10,066 bases of DNA. It comes from Phycisphaerae bacterium (lineage in GTDB: Bacteria > Planctomycetota > Phycisphaerae > Phycisphaerales > SM1A02). The stretch lies in NCBI GenBank assembly GCA_016873375.1, contig VGXJ01000044.1, positions 1 to 10,066 on the forward strand, in the 5' to 3' direction. The notes below the pieces were generated by a model that ran no database searches, was not told the origin of the DNA, and saw nothing but the letters and a program-made list of their open reading frames with translations. Shown in pieces: positions 1 through 6,936 of the stretch (position 1 is the first letter of the stretch; each line of letters opens with the position of its first letter). The translations under genes were made by a program, and so were the position numbers.

Positions 1-710
1 TCGCCGGCGGGCAGGTCAGCGACCCACGCCTCGGCGCGGACGCGCGAGAGCGCATCGATCAGTCGACCGACCGCATCGGCGTCGGCGCGCGTCTGGATCG
101 GCGCACGCATCGACCAGCGCTGACCCAGTCGCTCAAGCACCGTCGTCGCCTCGCCCTGCTTGAGTTCGATGCGGTCCAGCTCCGGCGAGAGGCGCTCGAA
201 GAGCGCTGGATCACGCCAGCGCCGAGGATCGCTCGAAACGATCAACGCGTGCAGCGCATCGCTCGTGCTGATGATGCGATCGCCGACCCGGGCCCAGGCC
301 CGCCCGGCCGGCGCCCGGCGACCGAGGTCCATGCGCTGCGCACCGCCCGGGCCAGCGAAGTCGATCGTCGCGACAGGTCGATCAAGACCCAGTGCTGCCG
401 GATCGACCGCGTCGGCCGCGAACGATTGGTACGCCGGCAGCGCAGCGAGCACATCGATCGTGTCGCGGATCGCCAGACTATCGGCGACGCAGCGATAGGG
501 CTCGATCTGCTGCCATGCGAGGCCATCGGCGGTGAACATCGAGGTGCTCCCCCGCGATGAGATCGTGAGTCGATCGATCGATCCAGCATCCATGCCCGGG
601 ACCGCCAGGCCGGTCGCGCTCGCGCCTGAGCCGCCACGCCAGGCGATGATGGCCGCCGCAACGAGCAGCACAGCGAACACCCAGCGACGCATGACGAGGG
701 CCCACCTCAT
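1..710 (-). CDS. DUF4340-type envelope protein of a Gld-like ABC system (partial, C-terminus outside window)
   Basis: The first 236 residues are visible; the gene continues past the left edge. Residues about 10-23 form a hydrophobic N-terminal anchor, followed by an extracytoplasmic soluble part. The pattern LGLDRPVATIDF (107-118), a following LG-containing strand, then ISTSDALHAL (146-155), DPALFERL (167-174) and WSMRAP (199-204) follows the repeating beta layout I associate with DUF4340 proteins, which commonly sit beside GldG-like ABC proteins. The start at 710 is chosen because its ATG overlaps the TGA of the upstream permease gene (ATGA) and has GAGGT five bases upstream; an in-frame ATG at 692 lacks a Shine-Dalgarno. 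The molecular role of DUF4340 is unknown; a periplasmic or surface accessory to the transporter is inferred from the operon. Family assignment is by recognition only and fairly firm, function is not. Confidence 0.82.
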   Translation of the reverse strand, partial: MRWALVMRRWVFAVLLVAAAIIAWRGGSGASATGLAVPGMDAGSIDRLTISSRGSTSMFTADGLAWQQIEPYRCVADSLAIRDTIDVLAALPAYQSFAADAVDPAALGLDRPVATIDFAGPGGAQRMDLGRRAPAGRAWARVGDRIISTSDALHALIVSSDPRRWRDPALFERLSPELDRIELKQGEATTVLERLGQRWSMRAPIQTRADADAVGRLIDALSRVRAEAWVADLPAG

Positions 711-3415
711 GCTGCACCTCGCCTGCGCACGACGAATGCGCCTGCCGCAATCACCAGGAGCGGTGAACCCATGGCCCACCAGAGTCCGGGCACGGCGTGC
801 ACGCGCGCAGCTTCGCGACCCACAGCCGATGCAGACATGAGCGCATCCAAGCCCGCCACCCAGAGCGCGCCCTGTGTCGCCAAGGCAAGGTTGCCGGGAT
901 CCGTGAGTGCAGAATGCCCCCCAACCACGGGCGTGCGGCGTGCGGCGACGGCGCTGAGCATCCAGTCCGGGCACGCGATGACGATCGATCGACGACCCGG
1001 GACGGGCTCGTACGCCACGACTGCGGCCACCGGTGCATCAAGGGATTCGTTGCCGCGGCGCCGCGATCCTGCGCGCCACTCTCGATCGATGCGTCGCCCC
1101 GTGGCGGGATCGACCGAGGCCAACGAGGCCGCGCCCGCGGTTGGTTCGAGGGCGACGACCGACGGCAGGCGAACCCGCTGACCATCGAGCGCACGCGCGA
1201 GCGGCCCATCGCCACGAAGCCCGGCGAAGAGCTGGTCGCTGCGCGGCTCGCGACGCCCTTCACCAACGGCGACATCATCGACCACGATCCCGCCGGTGCT
1301 CGCGCTGGCCCCGAGCGCACCTGCGAGGCCCGCCCAAGGATCGACTTGGCCCGCCAGCGCGCGCACGCTCGGCCCGACCGACAGGATCACCGGGTCGCCT
1401 CGCTCGATCAGGCGTCGTGCGGCAGACAGCAGCTCGCGCTCACGGCGCGATGGCTCGCCGACCGTACGCTCGTTCGGCGGCACGATCAGGTAGGCGCGGC
1501 GTGCACCCTCCGCACCAGTTGGTTCGCCCCCGGCGGTCACGATCCACTCAAGGACCTCGCCGCGACCGAGCCGCACGGCATCGACCAGCGCAGAGAGGTC
1601 CGCGCCATTGCTCGAGGGCTTCATCATCGAACGCTGCTCGGCGTGCACAAGCACCAGGCAGAGCCGCTCGTTGGACTGCAGCGAACGCATCGCCGCGGCG
1701 ATCGCCTCCTCGCCGCGGAACCGTCGATCGGGTGCGCGCTCGCCGACCGTCGTGGGGAAGAGCTGCCAACCCGGAAGGACCGCCACCCCGCTGGGCCCCT
1801 CGATCACCGCGGCCGCACCACGCGAGATGGCCTCAGCGAGCCGGCCCGGCTCATCCTGCGGAAGGAGCAGGAGCCGATCCTGTGCCAAGCGCAGCGACTG
1901 GCCCTGCGCATCGAAGGCGCGAGCGTGCTCGGCGACAAAGGCCCGAAGCGCATCGGGAACATCGTCACCGACGGACCGCTCGACGAGATCACGCGCGATG
2001 CCCACGAGCTGCTGCGACCACGCACGGAAGAGCTCCTCGTAGGAACGCGCCGCGCCCGCCCGATCGGGGAATGGCCGCTCCTCGCTGGCCACGCGCAATC
2101 CATCGATGCGCTGGCGGAACGCCGGGAACTGCTCCGAAAGCTGATCGAGGAGGCCACGCACCTGGTCCAACGAGGTCCGATCGGCGCTCGCGGCAGGAAG
2201 CGCGGCAACGGTCTCCCGAAGATCCGGCCTGACCGCCGCCGTGAATCGCTCGAAGGCATCGAGGTCCTCGGCCGCGCGCGCGAGCGCCTGGTCATACGCA
2301 CGCTGGTCGCGTGCGAACCGCTGATCGAGTTCCTCGAGCCACACACCGTAGGACGACGCATCGCCGGGATCGGCCGGATCGAAGCTGGCCACCGAGAGGT
2401 CGCGGCCCGCCGCGCGCGCTGCGTCATCAAAGGCCCCCAGGACCTGACCGACCTGCAAGCGCACCTCGGCATCGACATCGCCCGGTGCTACCAGCGTGAT
2501 GCGCCAGGCGCCCTGCATCGAAGCAAGCAGGTCGCGCGTCGCTGGACTGATCTCGAAGAGTCCCGCGCGGGTCCAGTCCGCCTGCACGCGCGCCAACGGG
2601 CTGCGCGCGAGTGCGAACGAGGCCAGTGCGATCACGCACCATGCCGCACCGTGCGCGATGGGCAAGGCCCAACGGCGCAGTCCTGAGGCCTGCGCGGAGC
2701 GGGCGACTTCGGTCGCTCCCAGACCGATGGCCACGCCAAGGCCCGCGACAGCGAGCCCAGCGAACATCACGATGTTCGAGACATCGACCAGGCCGAGCAG
2801 GAAGTCGTCGAGTCGATGAAGCGGGCTGAGCGCGAAGCCGATGTCGGCTACCCCGGGCAGGCTCGATCCCGTGAGCGCACCCGTCACGATGGCCCAGCCT
2901 GCCGCGCAAGCGAGCGTGAGGGCATAGGCCGCCTCGGCCGAACCGGCGAGCGCACCGACCGCCAAGGTCCACGCGATGATGGCAGCGGCGGCCAGCGCAA
3001 TGCCGAGGATCGCCGCAGCCAACGCACCCCAGTCAGGCGTGGAGGCGATCGACGCCAGAAGCGCGCATGCGCAGCACGCGACGATCGTGATGACGGTCGA
3101 GACGATCACCGCGCCACACCACCGCCCGGCCGTCAGCACGCGCGCCGATGCAGGCGTGGCCAAGAGCACTTCCCACAGTCCCGATCGACGCTCCGTGACG
3201 GTGGCCCGGATCCCGAGCGCCGGTGCCAGCAGCAGCATGGACCACATCATGGCCACCATCGCCGGGCGAAGGTCCAGGAGGGCGCCATCCACAAGCACCG
3301 ACTGCAGGGTGACCACGAGCCCGATCGCGAGCACGACCGCGAGCACGGTCCAGCCCGACATCGTTCCCACAAGCGCGATGAGTTCGCGCCGCACCATGCC
3401 GACGAAGGCACTCAT
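707..3415 (-). CDS. Fused ABC-2 permease and GldG-like auxiliary protein
   Basis: 902 residues. The N-terminal part (about 1-236) has roughly six hydrophobic segments (about 22-42, 52-70, 100-122, 130-155, 163-182, 214-236) with the ABC-2 motif TERRSGLWEVLLATP (74-88), as in GldF-type permeases. A seventh segment (about 248-270) starts the GldG-like half, an extracytoplasmic domain ending in a C-terminal anchor (about 876-896) and RRR. GldG features are PATRDLLAS (291-299), FDPADP (345-350), FRGEEAIAAAM (566-576) and the PPNERTVGEPSRRERELL strand-helix (646-663). Between the first and second parts of the domain lies a long charged, Ala/Leu/Arg-rich helical stretch (about 358-505), probably coiled coil. 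In Flavobacterium, GldF and GldG are separate proteins that act with the ATPase GldA in gliding; here they are one chain. The start has GGAGG six bases upstream and overlaps the ATPase stop by four bases. Substrate unknown; gliding should not be assumed. Confidence 0.88.
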   Translation of the reverse strand: MSAFVGMVRRELIALVGTMSGWTVLAVVLAIGLVVTLQSVLVDGALLDLRPAMVAMMWSMLLLAPALGIRATVTERRSGLWEVLLATPASARVLTAGRWCGAVIVSTVITIVACCACALLASIASTPDWGALAAAILGIALAAAAIIAWTLAVGALAGSAEAAYALTLACAAGWAIVTGALTGSSLPGVADIGFALSPLHRLDDFLLGLVDVSNIVMFAGLAVAGLGVAIGLGATEVARSAQASGLRRWALPIAHGAAWCVIALASFALARSPLARVQADWTRAGLFEISPATRDLLASMQGAWRITLVAPGDVDAEVRLQVGQVLGAFDDAARAAGRDLSVASFDPADPGDASSYGVWLEELDQRFARDQRAYDQALARAAEDLDAFERFTAAVRPDLRETVAALPAASADRTSLDQVRGLLDQLSEQFPAFRQRIDGLRVASEERPFPDRAGAARSYEELFRAWSQQLVGIARDLVERSVGDDVPDALRAFVAEHARAFDAQGQSLRLAQDRLLLLPQDEPGRLAEAISRGAAAVIEGPSGVAVLPGWQLFPTTVGERAPDRRFRGEEAIAAAMRSLQSNERLCLVLVHAEQRSMMKPSSNGADLSALVDAVRLGRGEVLEWIVTAGGEPTGAEGARRAYLIVPPNERTVGEPSRRERELLSAARRLIERGDPVILSVGPSVRALAGQVDPWAGLAGALGASASTGGIVVDDVAVGEGRREPRSDQLFAGLRGDGPLARALDGQRVRLPSVVALEPTAGAASLASVDPATGRRIDREWRAGSRRRGNESLDAPVAAVVAYEPVPGRRSIVIACPDWMLSAVAARRTPVVGGHSALTDPGNLALATQGALWVAGLDALMSASAVGREAARVHAVPGLWWAMGSPLLVIAAGAFVVRRRGAA
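716..720 (-). promoter_or_regulatory. Shine-Dalgarno of the DUF4340 gene
   Basis: GAGGT read on the minus strand, five bases before the ATG at 710. It lies inside the last codons of the permease gene and supports the ATGA-overlap start over the later ATG at 692. Confidence 0.55.
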
Positions 3416-4320
3416 CGCTTGCCTCCGACCAGACGCGCGAAGACCGCCTCGAGGGCATCCGGCTCACGCTCGATCCGCCGCACGAGCCGATCCCCACCCT
3501 GGACCGCCTGGGCGAGCCGATCATGGGCATCGGGGAGTGCGCTTCGGGCACGCAGCCTGGTCCATCCGCCATCGAGCGGCTCGACCTCGGTTTCGCGCCA
3601 TCCATCTCCAAGCGAGGGCCGCGCACCCCTCCACTCAATCACGAAGGCGGCGTCGTCGGCACCGATGGCACGAAGTTCCGCCAGTGTGCCTTGCGCAACC
3701 GTGGTGCCATGGTCCATGAGCACCGCGCCCTCGCACGACTGTTCGACCTCGGCGAGGACATGGCTGCTCACGAGGACGAGCGCGGACCTGCCGACCTCGC
3801 GGAGCAAGGCCCGAAAGGCTGGTGCCTGCACGGGGTCGAGCCCCGCGCTCGGCTCATCAAGCAGGACGACGCGCGGCCCGTGCACGAGGCTCGCCGCCAG
3901 CCCCGCACGCTGCCGGAATCCTGAACTGAGCGCGCCGCACAAGCGATCCTTGACCGCATCGAGACCACACCGCTGGAGCTCGCGCGCAATCGCCGATGAA
4001 CGCTCCGGGACGGGTACACCCGCGAGCGAGCATCGAAAGGCGAGGTACTCGCGCACCGAGAGGTCAGTCGGCAAGGGGCTGCGCTGGGGCAGCGTGCCCA
4101 GCCGCACCCTGGCGGCGGGTTCAGCAGGATCGAGGCCCCCCACACTGACCCGGCCTGCATCGGCGCCGAGCGTGCCCGAGAGGATCCGGAGCGTGGTCGT
4201 CTTGCCCGCGCCGTTGGGACCGAGCAGGCCCCAGACGCCGGTCGGCCCCACCGAGAACGACAGCCCGCGCAACGCGTGCACGGCGCCGAACCTTCGATGC
4301 AGCGAGTCGACCTCGATCAC
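3412..4320 (-). CDS. ABC transporter ATP-binding protein, GldA-like
   Basis: 302 residues from the chosen GTG. This is the cytoplasmic ATPase that would power the fused permease encoded next. All nucleotide-binding motifs are intact: Walker A GPNGAGKT (34-41), Q-loop Gln79 in LPQ, signature LSSGFRQR (131-138), Walker B VVLLDEP (151-157) with catalytic Glu156, D-loop AGLD (159-162) and switch His187. The signature departs from LSGGQ, but a GFRQR form is usual in GldA/CcmA-like exporters. A C-terminal extension (about 215-302) resembles the accessory region common in this subfamily. The GTG at 4320 gives the expected start two to three residues before IEVDSLHRRFG; an in-frame GTG at 4371 would add 17 residues without family resemblance. 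Neither start has a strong Shine-Dalgarno, so the N-terminus is the least certain part. The stop overlaps the next start by four bases. Confidence 0.92.
   Translation of the reverse strand: MIEVDSLHRRFGAVHALRGLSFSVGPTGVWGLLGPNGAGKTTTLRILSGTLGADAGRVSVGGLDPAEPAARVRLGTLPQRSPLPTDLSVREYLAFRCSLAGVPVPERSSAIARELQRCGLDAVKDRLCGALSSGFRQRAGLAASLVHGPRVVLLDEPSAGLDPVQAPAFRALLREVGRSALVLVSSHVLAEVEQSCEGAVLMDHGTTVAQGTLAELRAIGADDAAFVIEWRGARPSLGDGWRETEVEPLDGGWTRLRARSALPDAHDRLAQAVQGGDRLVRRIEREPDALEAVFARLVGGKR
3422..3426 (-). promoter_or_regulatory. Shine-Dalgarno of the fused permease gene
   Basis: A perfect GGAGG on the minus strand, six bases before the ATG at 3415, embedded in the last ATPase codons (Val-Gly-Gly-Lys-Arg). 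Together with the ATGA overlap it suggests translational coupling of ATPase and permease. Confidence 0.65.
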
Positions 4321-4393
4321 GGTACGGAGTCCACTGTTCGTGAGTGTACGGACTGCGTTGGATGACCACACGCGGATAGACTTCCAAACGACG
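4321..4393. promoter_or_regulatory. Divergent intergenic region between the ABC operon and the PAS-GAF-receiver gene
   Basis: This 73-base gap must hold the promoters of both divergent transcription units if they are separately transcribed. No convincing -35/-10 pair is seen. A weak -10-like TACACT on the minus strand (4343-4348) lies about 22 bases before the GTG at 4320, with no good -35 match. A near-identical nine-base motif occurs twice, at 4322 and 4346. Confidence 0.35.
4322..4354 (+). repeat. Short direct repeat GTACGGAsT, two copies 24 bases apart
   Basis: GTACGGAGT at 4322-4330 and GTACGGACT at 4346-4354 differ at one base and start 24 bases apart, a little over two helical turns. 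They lie just upstream of the ABC operon start on its 5' side. A regulator site is possible, but two nine-base copies may be chance. Confidence 0.3.
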
Positions 4394-5857
4394 ATGTCGA
4401 ATGTCCCCGCTGGGCCCGGAGCCGATCAGGCGATCGCCATGCTGAACGAGATCGGCGACGGCATCGCCATCGTCGATGTGCATGGCGAGATCCACTGGAT
4501 GAGCCAACGCGTGGCCCAGCTCGATGCCCCAACGCTTCGAGGGCTTGCCGATCTCGCGCGCACGCTCATTCCGGACATGGCAGCCGAGTCCCGGCGCACG
4601 TGGCGACGGCGCTTCAGTTGCGGCTCGCATTCGTGGGAGGTCGTGGCCACGGGGCTGGGCACCGATCGGATGGTTGCCGTGCTCGTGGATGCGACGGTGC
4701 GCCAGCGACTGGCCGCTCGCATGGACCAGATCGACGCTGCCGGCGGCGAACTGCTCGACTTGGACGCGCACATCGTGAACCCGCTCAATGTGGCGGAACG
4801 CCTGCAGCTCATCGAGCGCAAGATCGATGCTGCGATGGAAGCGATCTTCGGCTTCACGCACTTCGAGGTCCGGCTGCGCAACCGCAAGACCAACCAGCTC
4901 GAGCTCGTGATCGGGCACGGGCTCGATCCACTGCGCATCGGGGAGTCCATCAACGCGGAGTCCGTGGGCCATGGGATCTCTGGGCTGGTCGCTGCGACCG
5001 GTCGCTCCTACATCTGCAATGACCCGGCCCGGGACCCCAACTACTTGCCCGGCCTGCCGCTGGCCCGCTCGTCACTGACGGTCCCCCTGCTCCTGCACGA
5101 GCGCGTGATCGGCGTGATCAACGTGGAAAGCGTGCGTGAACTGGCCTTCGGGGACGAGGACCAAGTCGGGCTCGAGACCTACGGCCGCTATGTGGCCATG
5201 GCGCTCAACATCCTCGACATGCTCATCGTGGAGCGATCCACGACGAGCGAGTGCATCGGCGGCATCGTCCGAGACGAGATCGCCATCCCCATGCAACTCG
5301 TGCGGGAAGCGGCGACCGGCGTCGCGGCTGGCAAGCTCGATGCGCACGAGCGGCTCGAGGCAGCGCTCGAGACCCTCGAGGCACGCATCCGCGGCGCGAC
5401 CGGCGGTCCGCAGACGGTGCTGGGCATCGACAAGATCGAGCATCGATCCGAGCCCGACCCCGTCATCGCCGGCAAGCGGATCCTCGTGGCCGACGATGAA
5501 CCCGGCGTGCGTGACGCGATCAAGTCGATCCTCGGCGAAGCGGGCGCGAGCGTCGATGTCCGGGCCGACGGTGGCAGCGCGCTCGATGCGGTGGCGCGGG
5601 CGATCGCGGATCGTCGACCATACGACTTGGTCGTCTCCGATGTGCGCATGCCGGACCGTAACGGCTACGAAGTCTTCCGGGGCACACGCGACATGAGCCC
5701 CGGTACGCCGGTGCTCCTGATGACGGGCTTCGGCTACGACCCCAACCACTCGATCGTGCGCTCAAGCCAGGAAGGCCTGCAGTGCTGCCTCTTCAAGCCA
5801 TTCCAGGCTGCCCAGTTGATCGAGGAAGTCCGCAAGGCGCTCGTCAGGCAGGCGTGA
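4394..5857 (+). CDS. PAS-GAF-receiver signalling protein with degenerate dimerisation helix and no output domain
   Basis: 487 residues, no signal peptide or membrane segment, so cytoplasmic. A PAS-like segment opens with GDGIAIVDVHGEIHWMS (21-37) and closes near VAVLVDATVRQRL (94-106). A GAF domain follows (about 130-275), with GHGISGLVAATGRSYI (192-207) and LTVPLLLHERVIGVINVES (228-246) as clear landmarks. Residues 285-335 look like a histidine-kinase dimerisation helix pair, but the H-box position reads DEIAIPM (294-300), Asp where His is expected, and no ATP-binding domain follows. The C-terminal receiver (361-487) is intact: acidic Asp367/Asp368, phospho-acceptor Asp416 in SDVRMP, Thr444 and Lys468 in FKP. 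It resembles proteins I recall from Planctomycetota. No output domain means it probably acts by protein contact or as a phosphate sink. A TTG at 4358 could add 12 residues; no Shine-Dalgarno favours either start. Divergent from the ABC operon; 3' end overlaps prmC. Confidence 0.88.
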   Translation: MSNVPAGPGADQAIAMLNEIGDGIAIVDVHGEIHWMSQRVAQLDAPTLRGLADLARTLIPDMAAESRRTWRRRFSCGSHSWEVVATGLGTDRMVAVLVDATVRQRLAARMDQIDAAGGELLDLDAHIVNPLNVAERLQLIERKIDAAMEAIFGFTHFEVRLRNRKTNQLELVIGHGLDPLRIGESINAESVGHGISGLVAATGRSYICNDPARDPNYLPGLPLARSSLTVPLLLHERVIGVINVESVRELAFGDEDQVGLETYGRYVAMALNILDMLIVERSTTSECIGGIVRDEIAIPMQLVREAATGVAAGKLDAHERLEAALETLEARIRGATGGPQTVLGIDKIEHRSEPDPVIAGKRILVADDEPGVRDAIKSILGEAGASVDVRADGGSALDAVARAIADRRPYDLVVSDVRMPDRNGYEVFRGTRDMSPGTPVLLMTGFGYDPNHSIVRSSQEGLQCCLFKPFQAAQLIEEVRKALVRQA

Positions 5858-6866
5858 CTGCCCGCAGCACGCGCGGCAGGTCATCGCTGTCACGCAGCAC
5901 GAACGGCTCAAGGAACCCACACGATCGCGCGAGCTCGACCGCCGCACGCTCCTGGCTCGCGGCGATCTCGACGAGCAGCAATGCCCCGGGCCGCATGCGA
6001 GCCATCGAGCCCTGCACGATGCGCTCGACGACATCAAGGCCATCGGCCCCGCCATGGAGCGCCGTGCGCGGCTCCCACTCTGCGACATTGGGCGCGAGCT
6101 CGGCGAACTCCGCATCGCTGATGTAGGGCGGATTCGACACCACCAGATCAAAGACACCATCGGCGTGACCAACTGCGGACCATGCATCGCCCACACGGAA
6201 CGAGCAGCGATCCGCAAGGCCGTGGCGCTCCGCATTGCGACGGGCGAGCTCGATCGCTTCGGGCACGAGATCGGTGAGCACGAAGGAAGGCAGCGCATCC
6301 ACATCGGACGACGGCGCTCGGCCGGTCGGTGGCTCGGCCCGCGTTGCCTCCGCCCCATCGGACTCGTCACCGCTCTGGGCCTCCGGGAACTCAGGATGCA
6401 TCGCACGCGCCAGCACGCGCCCCTTACGCTGGCGCCCACGCAGCGCGCGCAGGATGCTCAGCGCGATGCAGCCGGTTCCCGTGCCGAGATCGATCGCCGA
6501 ACGCACGGAACCGATCGGCTGCTGCGCGATCCAGGCCAAGGCTGCATCGACGAGAGCCTCGGTCGAGGGCCGCGGGATCAGCGTGCATGGAGCCACCTCG
6601 AAGTCCGCGGCGTGGAAGCCCCACGACCCCACGAGGAACTGCACGGGCTCATGACGGCCGGCTCGCGTGACGAGCGCACGCAGCGTGGCAAGCTCGTCGG
6701 CCGTCCAAGGCCGTTCAGGTTCCATGTAGAGATGCATGCGCTCGCAGCCGGCGACGTGGGCCAGGAGCAGGTCCGTGCAGACGGGGGCGCTTTCGATCCC
6801 CTTCTGCTGCAGGAATCCGCGCATCCAGTCGCGAAGACCGCGGGTCGTCCATGACTCGGTCGCCAT
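5844..6866 (-). CDS. prmC: Release factor glutamine N5-methyltransferase PrmC with an extra insert
   Basis: 340 residues; PrmC uses S-adenosylmethionine to methylate the glutamine of the GGQ motif in release factors RF1 and RF2, in the cytoplasm. An N-terminal helical substrate-binding domain (about 8-75) is followed by the linker strand EPVQFLVGSWGF (73-84) and IPRPSTEALVD (97-107). The Rossmann fold shows the SAM loop DLGTGTGCIALS (126-137) and the catalytic NPPYIS (245-250), with EPRTALHGGADGLD (265-278) after it. The family is usually about 280-290 residues; the excess is a hydrophilic stretch at about 143-193, rich in Arg, Glu, Ser, Ala and Pro, between the SAM loop and the strand FVLTDL (195-200). 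Start ATG at 6866 has AGGA eight bases upstream. In many bacteria prmC follows prfA; here it stands alone, divergent from the 144-residue gene. Function is secure by motif; the insert's role is unknown. Confidence 0.93.
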   Translation of the reverse strand: MATESWTTRGLRDWMRGFLQQKGIESAPVCTDLLLAHVAGCERMHLYMEPERPWTADELATLRALVTRAGRHEPVQFLVGSWGFHAADFEVAPCTLIPRPSTEALVDAALAWIAQQPIGSVRSAIDLGTGTGCIALSILRALRGRQRKGRVLARAMHPEFPEAQSGDESDGAEATRAEPPTGRAPSSDVDALPSFVLTDLVPEAIELARRNAERHGLADRCSFRVGDAWSAVGHADGVFDLVVSNPPYISDAEFAELAPNVAEWEPRTALHGGADGLDVVERIVQGSMARMRPGALLLVEIAASQERAAVELARSCGFLEPFVLRDSDDLPRVLRAVTPA

Positions 6867-6936
6867 GGGGAGGATCCTAGCGAGCCGGTCCCGCTGCGCC
6901 GGGAATCGCTACCATTTCCGCCCCGACCGAGGCACC
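6867..6936. promoter_or_regulatory. Divergent promoter region between prmC and the 144-residue gene
   Basis: The 70-base gap carries outward-facing copies of GCTAnnAT: GCTACCAT on the plus strand (6908-6915), 21 bases before the ATG at 6937, and GCTAGGAT on the minus strand (6874-6881), 7 bases before the prmC ATG. Both resemble a -10 element (TACCAT, TAGGAT). No clear -35 box accompanies either. The prmC copy overlaps its presumed AGGA ribosome site, so only the plus-strand copy is a reasonable promoter candidate. Confidence 0.35.

Noticed and set aside
570..583. Tandem TCGA run (three and a half copies)
   Set aside because: It falls within DUF4340 codons for Ser-Ile-Asp-Arg; the CGATCG word is common across the window owing to Ile-Asp and Arg-Ser codons, so no repeat element is implied.
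797..2686. 629-residue open frame on the plus strand, antisense to the permease gene
   Set aside because: Its translation is Arg/His/Ala-rich with no recognisable motif, as expected for the complement of a high-GC gene, while the minus-strand product has clear membrane segments and GldG features.
3412..3415. Frameshift between ATPase and permease genes
   Set aside because: The overlap is a normal ATGA stop/start junction with a strong Shine-Dalgarno, and both proteins have complete ends.
707..4320. A complete gliding motility locus
   Set aside because: Only the GldA/F/G-like transporter is present; such transporters occur widely in non-gliding bacteria and no other gliding gene is in the window.
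2816..4393. 526-residue upstream extension in frame with the PAS-GAF-receiver gene
   Set aside because: It lies antisense to the well-supported ATPase and permease genes and is low-complexity Arg/Ser/Pro sequence; recognisable protein begins only at 4394.
5847..5862. Possible bidirectional intrinsic terminator at the convergent stops
   Set aside because: The stem is only five base pairs and neither side has a T-run, so it is not listed as a terminator.
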